DNA of 24,573 nucleotides from Methylomicrobium sp035916875 (GTDB taxonomy: Bacteria > Pseudomonadota > Gammaproteobacteria > Methylococcales > Methylomonadaceae). The DNA is taken from assembly GCF_035916875.1 (NCBI RefSeq), contig NZ_JAXUHN010000031.1, positions 1 to 24,573 of the forward strand, written 5' to 3'. Positions 7,485 through 16,616 of the stretch are shown here, piece after piece. A model generated the notes under the pieces. That model searched no databases, had not been told where the DNA came from, and saw only the letters and a program-made list of their open reading frames with translations. Numbering within the stretch: the stretch's first letter is position 1; each line of letters starts with the position of its first letter. A program made the translations under genes and the position numbers.

Positions 7485-8782
7485 AACCTGGATACAAATT
7501 GACTGAGTTAGGGACTATTCCGAAGGATTGGCGCACTCCAGAGCTTGGTGGTATTTTGAAATCGATGCAGCTTGGCGGGAATTACAAAAACAGTGGGCGC
7601 GAAACAAATTGGCCGCTTATTAAAATGGGTAATCTAGGGCGTGGAAGCATCAAGCTCGACAAGCTTGAATTTATTGATACTTCTCAACCACCTTCAGTTC
7701 GTGACAGACTTGAAAAGGAAGATATTCTCTTCAACACAAGGAACACCTTGGAGCTTGTTGGTAAGGTGGCAATATGGCGTAACGAACTGCCTGAAGCTTA
7801 TTTTAACTCGAACATCATGAGAATGGATTTTGATAAAGAATGGGTATCTTCGCCTTCCTTTATGAACTACATTCTGAATACTCCTCAAGCATTAAAGAGT
7901 CTGCGTGGTGTCGCGATCGGAACGACGAGTGTCGCTGCAATTTATAGCAGGGATTTGGTGAAAATAAAAATCCCTCTTCCGACTAAAACCGAACAAGAAG
8001 CCATTGCCGATGTGTTGAGCGGTGCAGATACCCTGATCGAATCCCTGGAGCAACTCATCGCCAAAAAGCGCCAGGTCAAACAAGGTGCGATGCAGGAATT
8101 ACTCACCGGCAAGCGACGTTTGCCAGGGTTTGGCAATGGAAAACAATCTTATCGGCAAACAAAGTTCGGGATGATGCCATCAGACTGGACTCCCACCCCA
8201 TTGAAACAAGTTTCTAGTTTTATTACGAAGGGCTCAACACCAACAACCTATGGTTTTTCTTGGCAAAACGATGGTGTGCTTTTCCTGAGAAGTGAGTGTG
8301 TTTCGGAACATGGTCTTGATCTATCTCAATCAATGTTTATTTCTAATGCAGCTCATCAATTTTTACGACGAAGTGAGGTTCAGTCAGGCGATATTTTAAT
8401 GACAATTACCGGCAATGTTGGCCGTGTTATTCTTCTTGGGAACGATCTCAGTACGGCTAATATTAATCAGCATATTGCGAGAATACGAATAAACAACGAT
8501 CAAATAGCTGCCACATTTTTGTTCCATTTTCTATCCCAGCCTATGGTTAGAAGGTATTACAACTTAATTACGACAGGCCAAGCCTATCCGCAAATAAGCC
8601 TGTCACAAGTTAGGGAAACTGAAGTACCTATGCCACAGTTCGACGAACAAATTGCCATCGTCGAAATTCTCAGCGACATGGATACTGAAATCGCCGCACT
8701 TGAAACCAAGCTGACCAAAGCCCGCCAAATCAAGCAAGGCATGATGCAGGAACTCTTAACCGGCAGGATTCGTTTACTATGA
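7475..8782 (+). CDS. hsdS: Type I R-M specificity subunit HsdS
   Basis: A 435-residue HsdS, the DNA-recognition subunit that positions HsdM and HsdR on a bipartite target. It has two target recognition domains (about 10-170 and 228-385), each followed by a conserved helical spacer. The central repeat ends KQGAMQELLTGKRRLPGF (203-220) and the C-terminal one ends KQGMMQELLTGRIRLL, confirming both half-subunits. Each TRD opens with a G-x-(I/M)P-x-(D)W motif (GTIPKDW, GMMPSDW). The recognition domains look more AT-rich than the GC-rich hsdM and hsdR around them, which fits the usual exchange of TRDs by recombination. The ATG lies inside the end of hsdM (10-bp overlap), and the stop overlaps the ATG of the next gene (ATGA), so translation is likely coupled. 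Confidence 0.95.
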   Translation: MELKPGYKLTELGTIPKDWRTPELGGILKSMQLGGNYKNSGRETNWPLIKMGNLGRGSIKLDKLEFIDTSQPPSVRDRLEKEDILFNTRNTLELVGKVAIWRNELPEAYFNSNIMRMDFDKEWVSSPSFMNYILNTPQALKSLRGVAIGTTSVAAIYSRDLVKIKIPLPTKTEQEAIADVLSGADTLIESLEQLIAKKRQVKQGAMQELLTGKRRLPGFGNGKQSYRQTKFGMMPSDWTPTPLKQVSSFITKGSTPTTYGFSWQNDGVLFLRSECVSEHGLDLSQSMFISNAAHQFLRRSEVQSGDILMTITGNVGRVILLGNDLSTANINQHIARIRINNDQIAATFLFHFLSQPMVRRYYNLITTGQAYPQISLSQVRETEVPMPQFDEQIAIVEILSDMDTEIAALETKLTKARQIKQGMMQELLTGRIRLL

Positions 8783-10650
8783 CGCTGGACCAGTTACTGG
8801 AAGCCCTACATTTAGGTGAAGACCGTGATGTCGAATTCAAGTCGGCCAACGGTGGCCTGCCCAAGTCGTTATGGGAATCGGTTTCGGCATTTGCCAATAC
8901 CGAGGGCGGCACCATCGTTTTAGGCGTGGTCGAGCGTGACGGTGCCTATATCGTCGAGGGTGTCCGCAAGCCGCAGGTTTTGCTCAAAACTTTTTGGGAC
9001 AGCCATAACAATGCCCAGAAGCTGAACCAACCCGTTTGTCACGAGCGGGATATTTCAGTGTTAGCCGTTGATGGCAGTGAGGTAGTGTGCATCCATGTGC
9101 CGCGGGCCAATCGGCAACAGCGTCCGGTATTTATCAACGGCAATCCTTTTTTCGGTTGCTATAAGCGCAACCATGAGGGTGATTATCGTTGTAGCGAAGC
9201 GGAAGTGCGTCAAATGTTGCGCGATGCCGGCGACGATCCTTTGGATGGGCAGATTCTGGAAGGTTTTGACATTGATGATCTGGACGTCGAATCGGTCACG
9301 GCTTATCGCAACCGCTTTGCTTCCCGCGACTCCGACCATCCGTTTTTGGCGTTGGGCGAACGGGAGTTTCTGGAAAGTTTGGGTGCTTGGCGCCTTGACC
9401 GCCGCAGTAAGTTATCTGGCATTACCTTGGCAGGGTTGTTGATGTTCGGCAAGGAGCGCAGCCTTTTGGAGGCGTTGCCTCATTTTCATTTGGATTATCA
9501 GGAGCAACTATCCGGCGATCCCGATGTACGTTGGACTTTTCGGCTGACTTTGGACGGCAAATGGGCGCCGAACCTGTTCAATTTTTATTTCCGAGTTTAT
9601 CCGCGTCTGGTGGATGGCATAGACGTGCCGTTCAAACTGGACAAGGCTGCCACCCGTTTGGAACAAACGCATGTCCATGAAGCCTTGCGGGAGGCTTTGG
9701 TCAATACTTTGGTGCATGCCGACCATCAGTCCTCCAGGCCGTTGACGGTTATCAAGCACAGCGATGCGTTTATTTTTACTAATCCCGGCCGGTTGCGCAT
9801 TCCGCGCGAACAGTTATACCAAGGCGGCGTGAGTGATCCGCGTAATCCAAACCTGCTGAAAATGTTCCAAATGTTGGGGTTGGGCGAAAAAGCGGGTTCT
9901 GGCTTTCAGAAGATTTTGCGCGCTTGGCAAGAGCAGCATTGGATGATCCCATTAGTTGCGGAAAATTTGAGGTTGGAAATGACCCGCGTTTGGTTGCCGG
10001 TCGTCAGTATGATTCCAGAGAATGTGGAGCGTGAGCTGCGTTCGGTCGTAGGAGAAGATTATCGCTCATTAGATGAATTGGGACGGGTGATTTTGATGCT
10101 GGCCCATCGCTTTGGCGAAATCAGCAACGAGGATATTCAACATTATCGCACCGAGCATCCCAGAGATATTGGTATCCGCTTGGGACAGCTAGCCGCCGCG
10201 AACTGGCTAGACAAAGCCGGCCATGGCCGTGGTACTCGTTACCGTTGGCCGGTGGCAGCCCAACGCGACTTGTTCAGTATTTTCGACGAGACCGGCAAAA
10301 GGTCCGAACAATCAACGTCAAGCTCCGAACATTTGACAGATAACTCCGAACATTTCAGCGGTGACTCCGAACATTTCGGCTCCGAACAAAACCAGGCCAT
10401 GTGGCGGCTTGCCGAAGTGATACGCAACCAGAAAAGAGTAGCTAAATCATTGATGGAAAGAACTATTCTTGACTTGTGTGAATCGCATTGGCTCTCCTTA
10501 CAAACCCTAGCCAAGTTATTGGGACGAGATGCCGATACCCTACGTAATCATTATATTAATCCCATGCTGAAAGACGGACGCTTGGAAGCTAAAGTACCGG
10601 ATAAGCCCAATCATCCGGGACAAGCTTATAGAAAGAAGGCAGATAGATAA
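8779..10650 (+). CDS. AlbA_2 (Schlafen-like) / HATPase-like protein in the hsd operon
   Basis: A 623-residue protein. The N-terminal AlbA_2/Schlafen-type domain (about 1-150) shows DRDVEFKSA (E19, K21) and SAFANTEGGTIVLGV (36-50), its two hallmark motifs. A middle part resembles the 'ATP-dependent DNA helicase RecG-related' or HATPase_c_4 group: HEALREALVNTLVHADH (300-316), FTNPGRL (333-339) and GLGEKAGSGF (367-376). C-terminal winged-helix-like segments follow (about 430-490 and 540-615). Between them lies a short heptad repeat of Ser-Glu-His (509-537). Such proteins are commonly encoded inside type I R-M loci, where a regulatory or accessory role is suspected but not established to my knowledge. 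The start overlaps the hsdS stop (ATGA), and hsdR follows after 22 bp, so it is part of the R-M operon. Confidence 0.85.
   Translation: MTLDQLLEALHLGEDRDVEFKSANGGLPKSLWESVSAFANTEGGTIVLGVVERDGAYIVEGVRKPQVLLKTFWDSHNNAQKLNQPVCHERDISVLAVDGSEVVCIHVPRANRQQRPVFINGNPFFGCYKRNHEGDYRCSEAEVRQMLRDAGDDPLDGQILEGFDIDDLDVESVTAYRNRFASRDSDHPFLALGEREFLESLGAWRLDRRSKLSGITLAGLLMFGKERSLLEALPHFHLDYQEQLSGDPDVRWTFRLTLDGKWAPNLFNFYFRVYPRLVDGIDVPFKLDKAATRLEQTHVHEALREALVNTLVHADHQSSRPLTVIKHSDAFIFTNPGRLRIPREQLYQGGVSDPRNPNLLKMFQMLGLGEKAGSGFQKILRAWQEQHWMIPLVAENLRLEMTRVWLPVVSMIPENVERELRSVVGEDYRSLDELGRVILMLAHRFGEISNEDIQHYRTEHPRDIGIRLGQLAAANWLDKAGHGRGTRYRWPVAAQRDLFSIFDETGKRSEQSTSSSEHLTDNSEHFSGDSEHFGSEQNQAMWRLAEVIRNQKRVAKSLMERTILDLCESHWLSLQTLAKLLGRDADTLRNHYINPMLKDGRLEAKVPDKPNHPGQAYRKKADR
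10303..10389 (+). repeat. 21-bp coding minisatellite (Ser-Glu-His heptads)
   Basis: Units starting at 10303, 10324, 10345 and 10366 each open with TCCGAACA and are spaced exactly 21 bp. A partial unit begins at 10381. They encode SEQ/SEH every seven residues (509, 516, 523, 530, then 535) in a linker before the last winged-helix-like segment. Unit gain or loss stays in frame. Confidence 0.85.
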
Positions 10651-10672
10651 CTAATAACAATATAGAAAACAA

Positions 10673-13600
10673 ATGGATACCGTTGGCAAACCCGAACGCG
10701 CAACGCAAAATCGCGTGATTACGTTATTTCGAGAAGAGCTCGATTACCGCTACCTCGGCGATTGGACCGATCGCGAGGGCAACAGTAATATCGAGGACGA
10801 TTTGCTCTCCGCCTACCTGGACAAAAGCGGCTACAGCCCGGCAGAGATCGGCAGTGCGCTGCACAAGCTGCGTACCGAGGCTGACAATCACAGCCGTAAT
10901 CTGTACCACAATAATCAAGCCGTTTACAAACTGCTCCGTTACGGGGTCCCGGTCAAAACCGAAGCGGGTAAGACCACTGAAACTGTCCACCTGATCAATT
11001 GGCACGTGCAGGACAAAAACGACTTCGCGATTGCCGAGGAAGTCACGCTCAAGGGCAACCACGAGCGGCGGCCCGATCTGGTTCTGTACGTGAACGGCAT
11101 CGCGATCGGGGTATTGGAACTCAAGAATAGCCGCGTGTCGATCGGCGACGGCATCCGGCAAAACCTCTCCAACCAGCAGCCGGAATTCAATGCGAGTTTT
11201 TTCAGCACGGTGCAGTTCGTTTTCGCCGGCAACGATTCCGAAGGTCTACAATACGGTACCATCGGTACGCCGGAGAAATATTTCCTGAAGTGGAAAGAGG
11301 ACGAAGAGGATAACAGCCGCTACAAACTGGACAAGTATCTACTCAAACTGTGCGAGAAGCGCCGCCTGATCGAACTGATCCATGACTTTGTGCTGTTCGA
11401 TAGCGGCGTCAAGAAATTGCCGCGCGTGCATCAGTATTTCGGGATTAAGGCGGCGCAGGACTTTGTGCGCCGGCGTCAGGGCGGCATCATCTGGCATACT
11501 CAAGGCAGCGGCAAAAGCATCGTGATGGTGTTGTTGGCCAAGTGGATCCTGGAAAACAACCCGCATGCCCGGGTCGCGCTGATTACCGACCGCGACGAGT
11601 TAGACAAACAAATCGAGCGCGTCTTTAACGAGGCCGGCGAAGCGATCAAACGGACCCAGAGCGGCCGCGACTTGATGAGTCAGCTCGGCCAGGCGACGCC
11701 GCGGCTATTGTGTTCGCTGGTCCACAAGTTCGGCAGGAAGGATGTGGACGATTTCGACGCGTTTATCAAGGAGCTGGAAGCGCAGCCCAGCCAGGCGGTT
11801 GGAGAGGTTTTTGTGTTTGTCGACGAATGCCATCGCACTCAGAGCGGCAAGCTGCACCGGGTCATGAAAGCGATGCTCCCGAATGCGGTGTTTATCGGTT
11901 TCACCGGCACGCCATTGTTGAAGAAGGACAAGGCGACCAGCCTGGAGGTGTTCGGCGGCTACATCCATACCTATAAATTCGGCGAAGCGGTCGAGGATGG
12001 CGTGGTGCTGGATCTGGTTTACGAGGCGCGCGACATCGATCAAAAGCTCGGCTCGGTGGACAAGATCGATGCCTGGTTCGAAGCCAAGACCAAGGGCTTG
12101 AATGACTGGCAGAAGGACGAGCTGAAAAAGCAATGGGGCACGATGCAAAAGGTACTCAGTTCGCGCTCGCGTATGGAACGGGTGGTGGAAGACATCATCT
12201 TCGATTTCAGCGTCAAGCCGCGCCTATCCAGTGCGCGCGGCAACGCGATCCTGGTCGCCTCCAGCATCTATGAGGCGTGCAAATATTTAACGCTCTTCCA
12301 TAAAACGCCGTTCAAGGGCAAGTGCGCCTTAATCACGTCCTACAATCCGCAGGCGCAGGATTTGACCAAGGAAGAAACCGGCGCGAATACCGACACCGAC
12401 AAGCAGTTCATCTACCACACATACACCGACCTGCTGAAAGACATCGCCGCGAAAACGGGGATGACGAAAACCGAAACCTATGAAGAGCAGGCGAAAGCGT
12501 TGTTCACCAAGGAGCCGGCCAACATGAAGCTGCTGGTTGTAGTGGATAAGCTGCTGACCGGATTCGATGCGCCGCCCTGTACCTACCTTTATATCGATAA
12601 ATCGATGCAGGATCACGGGCTGTTCCAGGCCATCTGCCGCACCAACCGGCTGGACGGCGAGGACAAGGATTTCGGTTACATTGTCGACTATAAGGACTTA
12701 TTCAAAAAAGTCGAAAACGCGATTTCGGTGTACACCTCAGAGCTCGATCGCAGCGCCGGCGGCGCCGATCCGGATGTGTTGTTGCATGATCGTTTGCAAA
12801 AGGGCAGGGAGCGGCTCGACCAAGCCTTGGAAGCCATCGCCTTGCTGTGCGAGCCGGTTAAGCCGCCGAAAGGCGAGCTGGAACATATCCATTACTTTTG
12901 CGGCAATACCGAGCTGCCTTCCGATCTGGAAGAGCGGGAGCCGCAGCGCACCGCGCTGTATAAGGCCACGGCGGCCCTGGTACGCGCCTACGCGACTATC
13001 GCCGATGAGATGGAGCCTGCCGGTTACAGTAGCGCTGAGATCGCCCGCATCAAGCAGAGGCTCGAGCATTATTTAGCCATCCGCGAAATCATCCGCAAGG
13101 CCAGTGGCGAAACGCTTGATCTGAAAGCTTACGAAGCCGACATGCGGCATCTGATCGATACTTATATCCAGGCCGACGAGCCGCGCAAGATTTCGCCGTT
13201 CGACGACTTGCCGTTGCTGGAATTGATCGTGAAAACCGGCATTGCCGAGGCGATCAATAAGCAATTAGGCGGGCTCAAGGGCAATAAGAACGCGATCGCC
13301 GAAACGATTGAGAACAATGTCCGCCGCAAGATCATCAAGGAGCATTTGAACGACCCGGCGTTTTTCGAAAAGATGTCGGCACTGCTCGACGAAATTATCG
13401 CGGCGCGCAAAGCCAAAGCGATCGAGTATGAAGAGTATTTGAAGCGGATTGCCGAAGTCGCGAAGAAAGTCGAGTCGGGTAAAAGCGAAGACACTCCAGA
13501 GAAACTTGATACACCGGGAAAACGCGCGCTTTACAATAACCTGGACCAGAACGAAGCGTTAACCCTGAAGATTGACGAAACCATTAAACAGGTCCGGCCT

Positions 13601-13723
13601 GATGGGTGGCGCGGCGTCCAAGCGCGCGAGCAAATCATCAAGGCCGCGTTGTATGGGGTCTTACAGGATATTGCCGAAGTCGAGCGCATTTTCCTGATTA
13701 TCAAAGCGCAGCCCGAGTACTGA
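10673..13723 (+). CDS. hsdR: Type I R-M restriction/translocase subunit HsdR
   Basis: A full-length 1016-residue HsdR, the motor and nuclease of the type I complex. The N-terminal PD-(D/E)XK endonuclease domain shows RPDLVLYV with D135 and VLELKNS with E149 and K151. Superfamily 2 helicase motifs follow: Walker A TQGSGKS (276-282), motif II DECHRTQ (384-390), motif III FTGTPL, and late motifs VVDKLLTGFDAP and QAICRTNR. A long helical C-terminal part, used to dock on HsdM, completes it. No frameshift or missing motif was seen. The gene follows the AlbA_2 gene by 22 bp with only a weak purine stretch before the ATG. Its stop overlaps the start of the next gene (TGATG), so the peptidase gene is probably translationally coupled to it. 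Confidence 0.96.
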   Translation: MDTVGKPERATQNRVITLFREELDYRYLGDWTDREGNSNIEDDLLSAYLDKSGYSPAEIGSALHKLRTEADNHSRNLYHNNQAVYKLLRYGVPVKTEAGKTTETVHLINWHVQDKNDFAIAEEVTLKGNHERRPDLVLYVNGIAIGVLELKNSRVSIGDGIRQNLSNQQPEFNASFFSTVQFVFAGNDSEGLQYGTIGTPEKYFLKWKEDEEDNSRYKLDKYLLKLCEKRRLIELIHDFVLFDSGVKKLPRVHQYFGIKAAQDFVRRRQGGIIWHTQGSGKSIVMVLLAKWILENNPHARVALITDRDELDKQIERVFNEAGEAIKRTQSGRDLMSQLGQATPRLLCSLVHKFGRKDVDDFDAFIKELEAQPSQAVGEVFVFVDECHRTQSGKLHRVMKAMLPNAVFIGFTGTPLLKKDKATSLEVFGGYIHTYKFGEAVEDGVVLDLVYEARDIDQKLGSVDKIDAWFEAKTKGLNDWQKDELKKQWGTMQKVLSSRSRMERVVEDIIFDFSVKPRLSSARGNAILVASSIYEACKYLTLFHKTPFKGKCALITSYNPQAQDLTKEETGANTDTDKQFIYHTYTDLLKDIAAKTGMTKTETYEEQAKALFTKEPANMKLLVVVDKLLTGFDAPPCTYLYIDKSMQDHGLFQAICRTNRLDGEDKDFGYIVDYKDLFKKVENAISVYTSELDRSAGGADPDVLLHDRLQKGRERLDQALEAIALLCEPVKPPKGELEHIHYFCGNTELPSDLEEREPQRTALYKATAALVRAYATIADEMEPAGYSSAEIARIKQRLEHYLAIREIIRKASGETLDLKAYEADMRHLIDTYIQADEPRKISPFDDLPLLELIVKTGIAEAINKQLGGLKGNKNAIAETIENNVRRKIIKEHLNDPAFFEKMSALLDEIIAARKAKAIEYEEYLKRIAEVAKKVESGKSEDTPEKLDTPGKRALYNNLDQNEALTLKIDETIKQVRPDGWRGVQAREQIIKAALYGVLQDIAEVERIFLIIKAQPEY

Positions 13724-14439
13724 TGGCGACCCAAATCAACCTGGGCAATCTTACGGTGGATGTCACGTTCAAGGACATCAAAAACATCCATCTTAGCGTC
13801 TATCCGCCCGACGGCAAGGTCCGCATCTCGGCACCAGCCCGCATGAACCTCGATACCGTCCGTGTCTTCGCCATTTCTAAGCTGGGATGGATCAAGCAGC
13901 AACAAGAGAAGCTGCTCCGCCAGGACCGCGAGACGCCGCGCGAGTATCTGGACCGGGAAAGCCACTACGTGTGGGGGAAACGCTATCTGCTGCAGATCGT
14001 GGAAGGCAACGCCCCACCGGGAATCGAGCTAAAACACAACACTCTGGTGCTGCGGGTACGGCCGGGAACCGAGGAACAAAAAAAGCAGGCGATAGTGGAA
14101 GTCTGGTACCGCGAACAACTCAAGGTCGCCGCCGCCGATATCATTACCCGCTGGGAGCCGCGGATCGGCGTCAAAGTGGGGACGTTTTTCGTGCAGCGCA
14201 TGAAGACGAAGTGGGGCAACTGCAACCCGATCCATCGCAGCCTTCGCTTCAATACCGAACTCGCCAAAAAGCCGCCCGAATGCCTCGAATATATCGTTGT
14301 GCATGAAATGGTGCACTTGTTGGAGCCCACGCACAACGCGCGGTTCGTTGCATTGATGGAGCGATTTATGCCGAACTGGCGGATGTTTCGAGAGCAATTG
14401 AATCAGTTGCCAGTTCGGCACGAAGCCTGGGACTATTGA
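13723..14439 (+). CDS. YgjP-like (DUF45) zinc metallopeptidase
   Basis: A 238-residue member of the YgjP/DUF45 family (PF01863), SprT/WSS1-like zinc peptidases. The zinc site is clear: HEMVH (H194, E195, H198) followed by H204 in LLEPTHNARF, the usual third ligand position. The conserved KTKWGNC box precedes it, and a basic SxxSKLGWIKQQQ-type helix lies in the N-terminal half. The start is the ATG at 13723, sharing bases with the hsdR stop (TGATG). An upstream start at 13606 would lie wholly inside hsdR and gives an unrelated leader. YgjP-like genes are recurrent last genes of type I R-M operons, with a role not settled to my knowledge. Control of the complex by proteolysis is a reasonable inference. 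The IS256 remnant begins at once after its stop. Confidence 0.92.
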   Translation: MATQINLGNLTVDVTFKDIKNIHLSVYPPDGKVRISAPARMNLDTVRVFAISKLGWIKQQQEKLLRQDRETPREYLDRESHYVWGKRYLLQIVEGNAPPGIELKHNTLVLRVRPGTEEQKKQAIVEVWYREQLKVAAADIITRWEPRIGVKVGTFFVQRMKTKWGNCNPIHRSLRFNTELAKKPPECLEYIVVHEMVHLLEPTHNARFVALMERFMPNWRMFREQLNQLPVRHEAWDY

Positions 14440-14690
14440 TAATTGGCGATCTTGTGTACCCAACAGCCCTGCTGGTCGGTCTCCGACCACAGTTTGGCCA
14501 CCGCTTTTCAAAAGCCTAGCGCCTCATCACCGATAGCCAATTTAGGTGAAATCTTGAGCCTGCGCTGCTGCAAATCGATCAGCACTTCTTCCCAACTCGA
14601 CGCCGCTTCCCGGTAGCCGCCAGTCCAGACTAGACGTAGCGCTTTTGGCATAGATCGCGTCAGGTCCAGTCCTGGTTATCATGGCGGTGT
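14440..14690 (-). mobile_element. IS256-family transposase remnant
   Basis: Read on the minus strand from 14642, this gives SSWEEVLIDLQQR, then PKLAIGDEALGF, and finally QQGCWVHKIAN. This is the DDE-core segment of IS256 (mutator) transposases around the second catalytic Asp (IGDGALGFW in intact members). A TGA at 14508-14510 replaces the expected Trp after GF. A possible N-terminal scrap (MITRTGPDAIYAK, from about 14690) is joined directly to the middle of the gene, so an internal deletion has occurred. The copy is dead. Confidence 0.75.
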
Positions 14691-14811
14691 TTTCCTTCGT
14701 TGGTGGTTGATCTGAAGAGATCTTTACCACAGGTTAAACCGCTTACTTCTCTAACTCATATACCAGAAATGATTATATTTCCCATTCGAAATGGGAGGGA
14801 TTTTGATGAAA

Positions 14812-14842
14812 TAAAAAAGCCGACAACCAAGTGGTTGCCGGC
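14812..14842 (-). terminator. Intrinsic terminator of the minus-strand replication operon
   Basis: On the minus strand GCCGGCAACC-acttg-type stem-loop (14842-14819, one internal mismatch) is followed by six T residues (14818-14813). It lies 39 bp after the last gene of the operon, as expected for a Rho-independent terminator. Confidence 0.85.
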
Positions 14843-14880
14843 TGCACTTGCCAGGCAATGTAGGAGAGCTGCCTAGATGG

Positions 14881-15189
14881 TTAAGAGGTGGCGAATAAAT
14901 CCTCCATTTTGCCGCCAGCGGCAATATCAGTGAGCAACTGCAGTAACCAGAGAAAATTCATACGAGACGATTTTGACGAAAAAGTCACATCTCCCTTGTC
15001 AATTCCAATGATAAAGCCCTCGGCAAGGATGGTGCAGGCATTACGCAGATAATCAGGATCGTTGACATCCTCGATACCATCATCAAGTGATTTCCTATGC
15101 AAAATTTCAAGCAGAGTCGGGGATTGCTGCTCAGCCAATTTCAGGAGTTGTGGCAGAAAAATGTTTTGTGTCTTAGGTTTCTCTTTCAT
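14881..15189 (-). CDS. Small hypothetical protein, last gene of the island operon
   Basis: A 102-residue protein, not recognised. It is mostly helical, with a Leu-rich start (FLPQLLKLAEQQSPTLLEIL), an acidic middle (DDGIEDVNDPDYLRNA) and a second hydrophobic helix (MNFLWLLQLLTDIAAGG). There is no signal peptide and no transmembrane segment of normal length. It lies 62 bp after the helicase gene and just before the terminator, so it is very likely the last cistron of the operon. Island helicase/DUF3987 operons often end in such small variable genes. Confidence 0.6.
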   Translation of the reverse strand: MKEKPKTQNIFLPQLLKLAEQQSPTLLEILHRKSLDDGIEDVNDPDYLRNACTILAEGFIIGIDKGDVTFSSKSSRMNFLWLLQLLTDIAAGGKMEDLFATS

Positions 15190-15251
15190 TTTTTAACATT
15201 TGATTTGTTGAGATGAAAACTTTTTTGCTATCTATGAGCTTTATTGGCCTT

Positions 15252-16616
15252 TTATCTGGGTTCGTCGGAACCTCCTATTTTTAAACTGCGAACATCGAAC
15301 CCCTGTTGCTTGTAAACCATTGATCGTTTTTTGAACGAGGACTTACCGAAAGGATGCAGGTCGACGATATCCAAGACAAAGGCACGCCGCTTACCGGGGA
15401 ATGGCCGGCGGGCACGTCCTATCGATTGAATCAGCCGGGTAGCGGCTGGGGTGGCCTTATCGATGGCGGCCGATACCGGGCTAGCGAAGATCACGGCGCC
15501 GATGTGTGGCCAATCGATACCTTCGGACAGCATAGACAAGGTGCCGATGATGAGCTGGTACTCGGTAGCAGCTGCCATTCGTTCAGCGCGTAGGCTTTTC
15601 GACAGTTGACCGTGGAGCAGCAATGCCTCGCTGCCTTGCTCGATAATCATTCTATGCAGATGCTCCGCATGCTCAACCGTGCCCGTTAAAACTGCCGTGC
15701 CGGTAACCTGGCACGACTTGATCGCGCGATTGACAATAAGCTGATTTCTCTCCGGATCATTGGCAAGCTGAGCTATAAAGTCCTGCCAACTCTCCGGATT
15801 GCCTTGAAATCTATATTCCAAGGTTGATACCGTAACAGGCAAAACCGCCCCATCGACTTCACTCTGATCAATTTCAGCCACGATCGGACCGAGGGCGGCA
15901 TGGATCATCATTTCCAAGTTATCCCGACGCTGCGGGGTGGCCGACAAGCCATAGCGGTATTTGGCTGCTTGCCGGTTAATAACGCTGTAGGCTTGCTCGG
16001 CAGGAACGTTATGGCACTCATCCACGATGACCAACCCGTAATCGAGGCTTTCCGAGTGTTTGATCAAAGTTTGCACGGTAGCGGCGGTAAACTGATTGCC
16101 TTCCTGCCACTTTCCGTCGCCGATCAATCCACACTCCTGTCCGGTAAATTTCTGGATGGCGGCCTGCCATTGCCGCGCCAAGTCAAGCGACTTGACCAGC
16201 ACTAGGCAACGCTGATTCAGACGAGAAGCCAATTCGATGCCCATCGTTGTCTTACCTGCACCTGTGGGGGCAACAATGACCCCGCCGCCGGCTTCGAGCG
16301 CCAGCCGAACGGTACGTTCTTGATAACCGCGCATTTCAAGGTTGGTTTCGATCCTGACAGGATGGATGCGCCGTTCATCCAGTATCGATTCAGGGATCAA
16401 TCCCAATGATGTCAGCGAAATACCGCGCGGGGTACTTAGGCAGCCGCCAGGTTGCTCGAACAACTCGATATAACGATCAATTCCAAACGCACTGCGGCCG
16501 AATCTCAAGGCTTCATGGTATTTGGGATTTTGAATAGTCAGCGTTTTTTTGATCACGCCATATTGATTTTGCGATAACCCTGACAAATAAATTTTCTCCC
16601 GAATCACGGCCTTCAT
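15252..16616 (-). CDS. DEAD/DEAH-box helicase (XPB/RAD25-like)
   Basis: A 454-residue superfamily 2 helicase. A Q-motif-like LEMRGYQERTV (93-103) precedes Walker A APTGAGKTT (116-124). Motif II is IVDECHNVP (197-205), motif III is LSATPQR (224-230), and the C-terminal lobe has IIGTLSMLSEGIDWP and motif VI QSIGRARRPFPGK. The compact two-lobe layout resembles XPB-type enzymes found in phages and integrative elements, where they unwind DNA during element replication. The ATG overlaps the previous stop by 4 nt (ATGA), indicating coupling with the 135-residue protein and DUF3987 ATPase upstream. No motif appears damaged. Confidence 0.9.
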   Translation of the reverse strand: MKAVIREKIYLSGLSQNQYGVIKKTLTIQNPKYHEALRFGRSAFGIDRYIELFEQPGGCLSTPRGISLTSLGLIPESILDERRIHPVRIETNLEMRGYQERTVRLALEAGGGVIVAPTGAGKTTMGIELASRLNQRCLVLVKSLDLARQWQAAIQKFTGQECGLIGDGKWQEGNQFTAATVQTLIKHSESLDYGLVIVDECHNVPAEQAYSVINRQAAKYRYGLSATPQRRDNLEMMIHAALGPIVAEIDQSEVDGAVLPVTVSTLEYRFQGNPESWQDFIAQLANDPERNQLIVNRAIKSCQVTGTAVLTGTVEHAEHLHRMIIEQGSEALLLHGQLSKSLRAERMAAATEYQLIIGTLSMLSEGIDWPHIGAVIFASPVSAAIDKATPAATRLIQSIGRARRPFPGKRRAFVLDIVDLHPFGKSSFKKRSMVYKQQGFDVRSLKIGGSDEPR

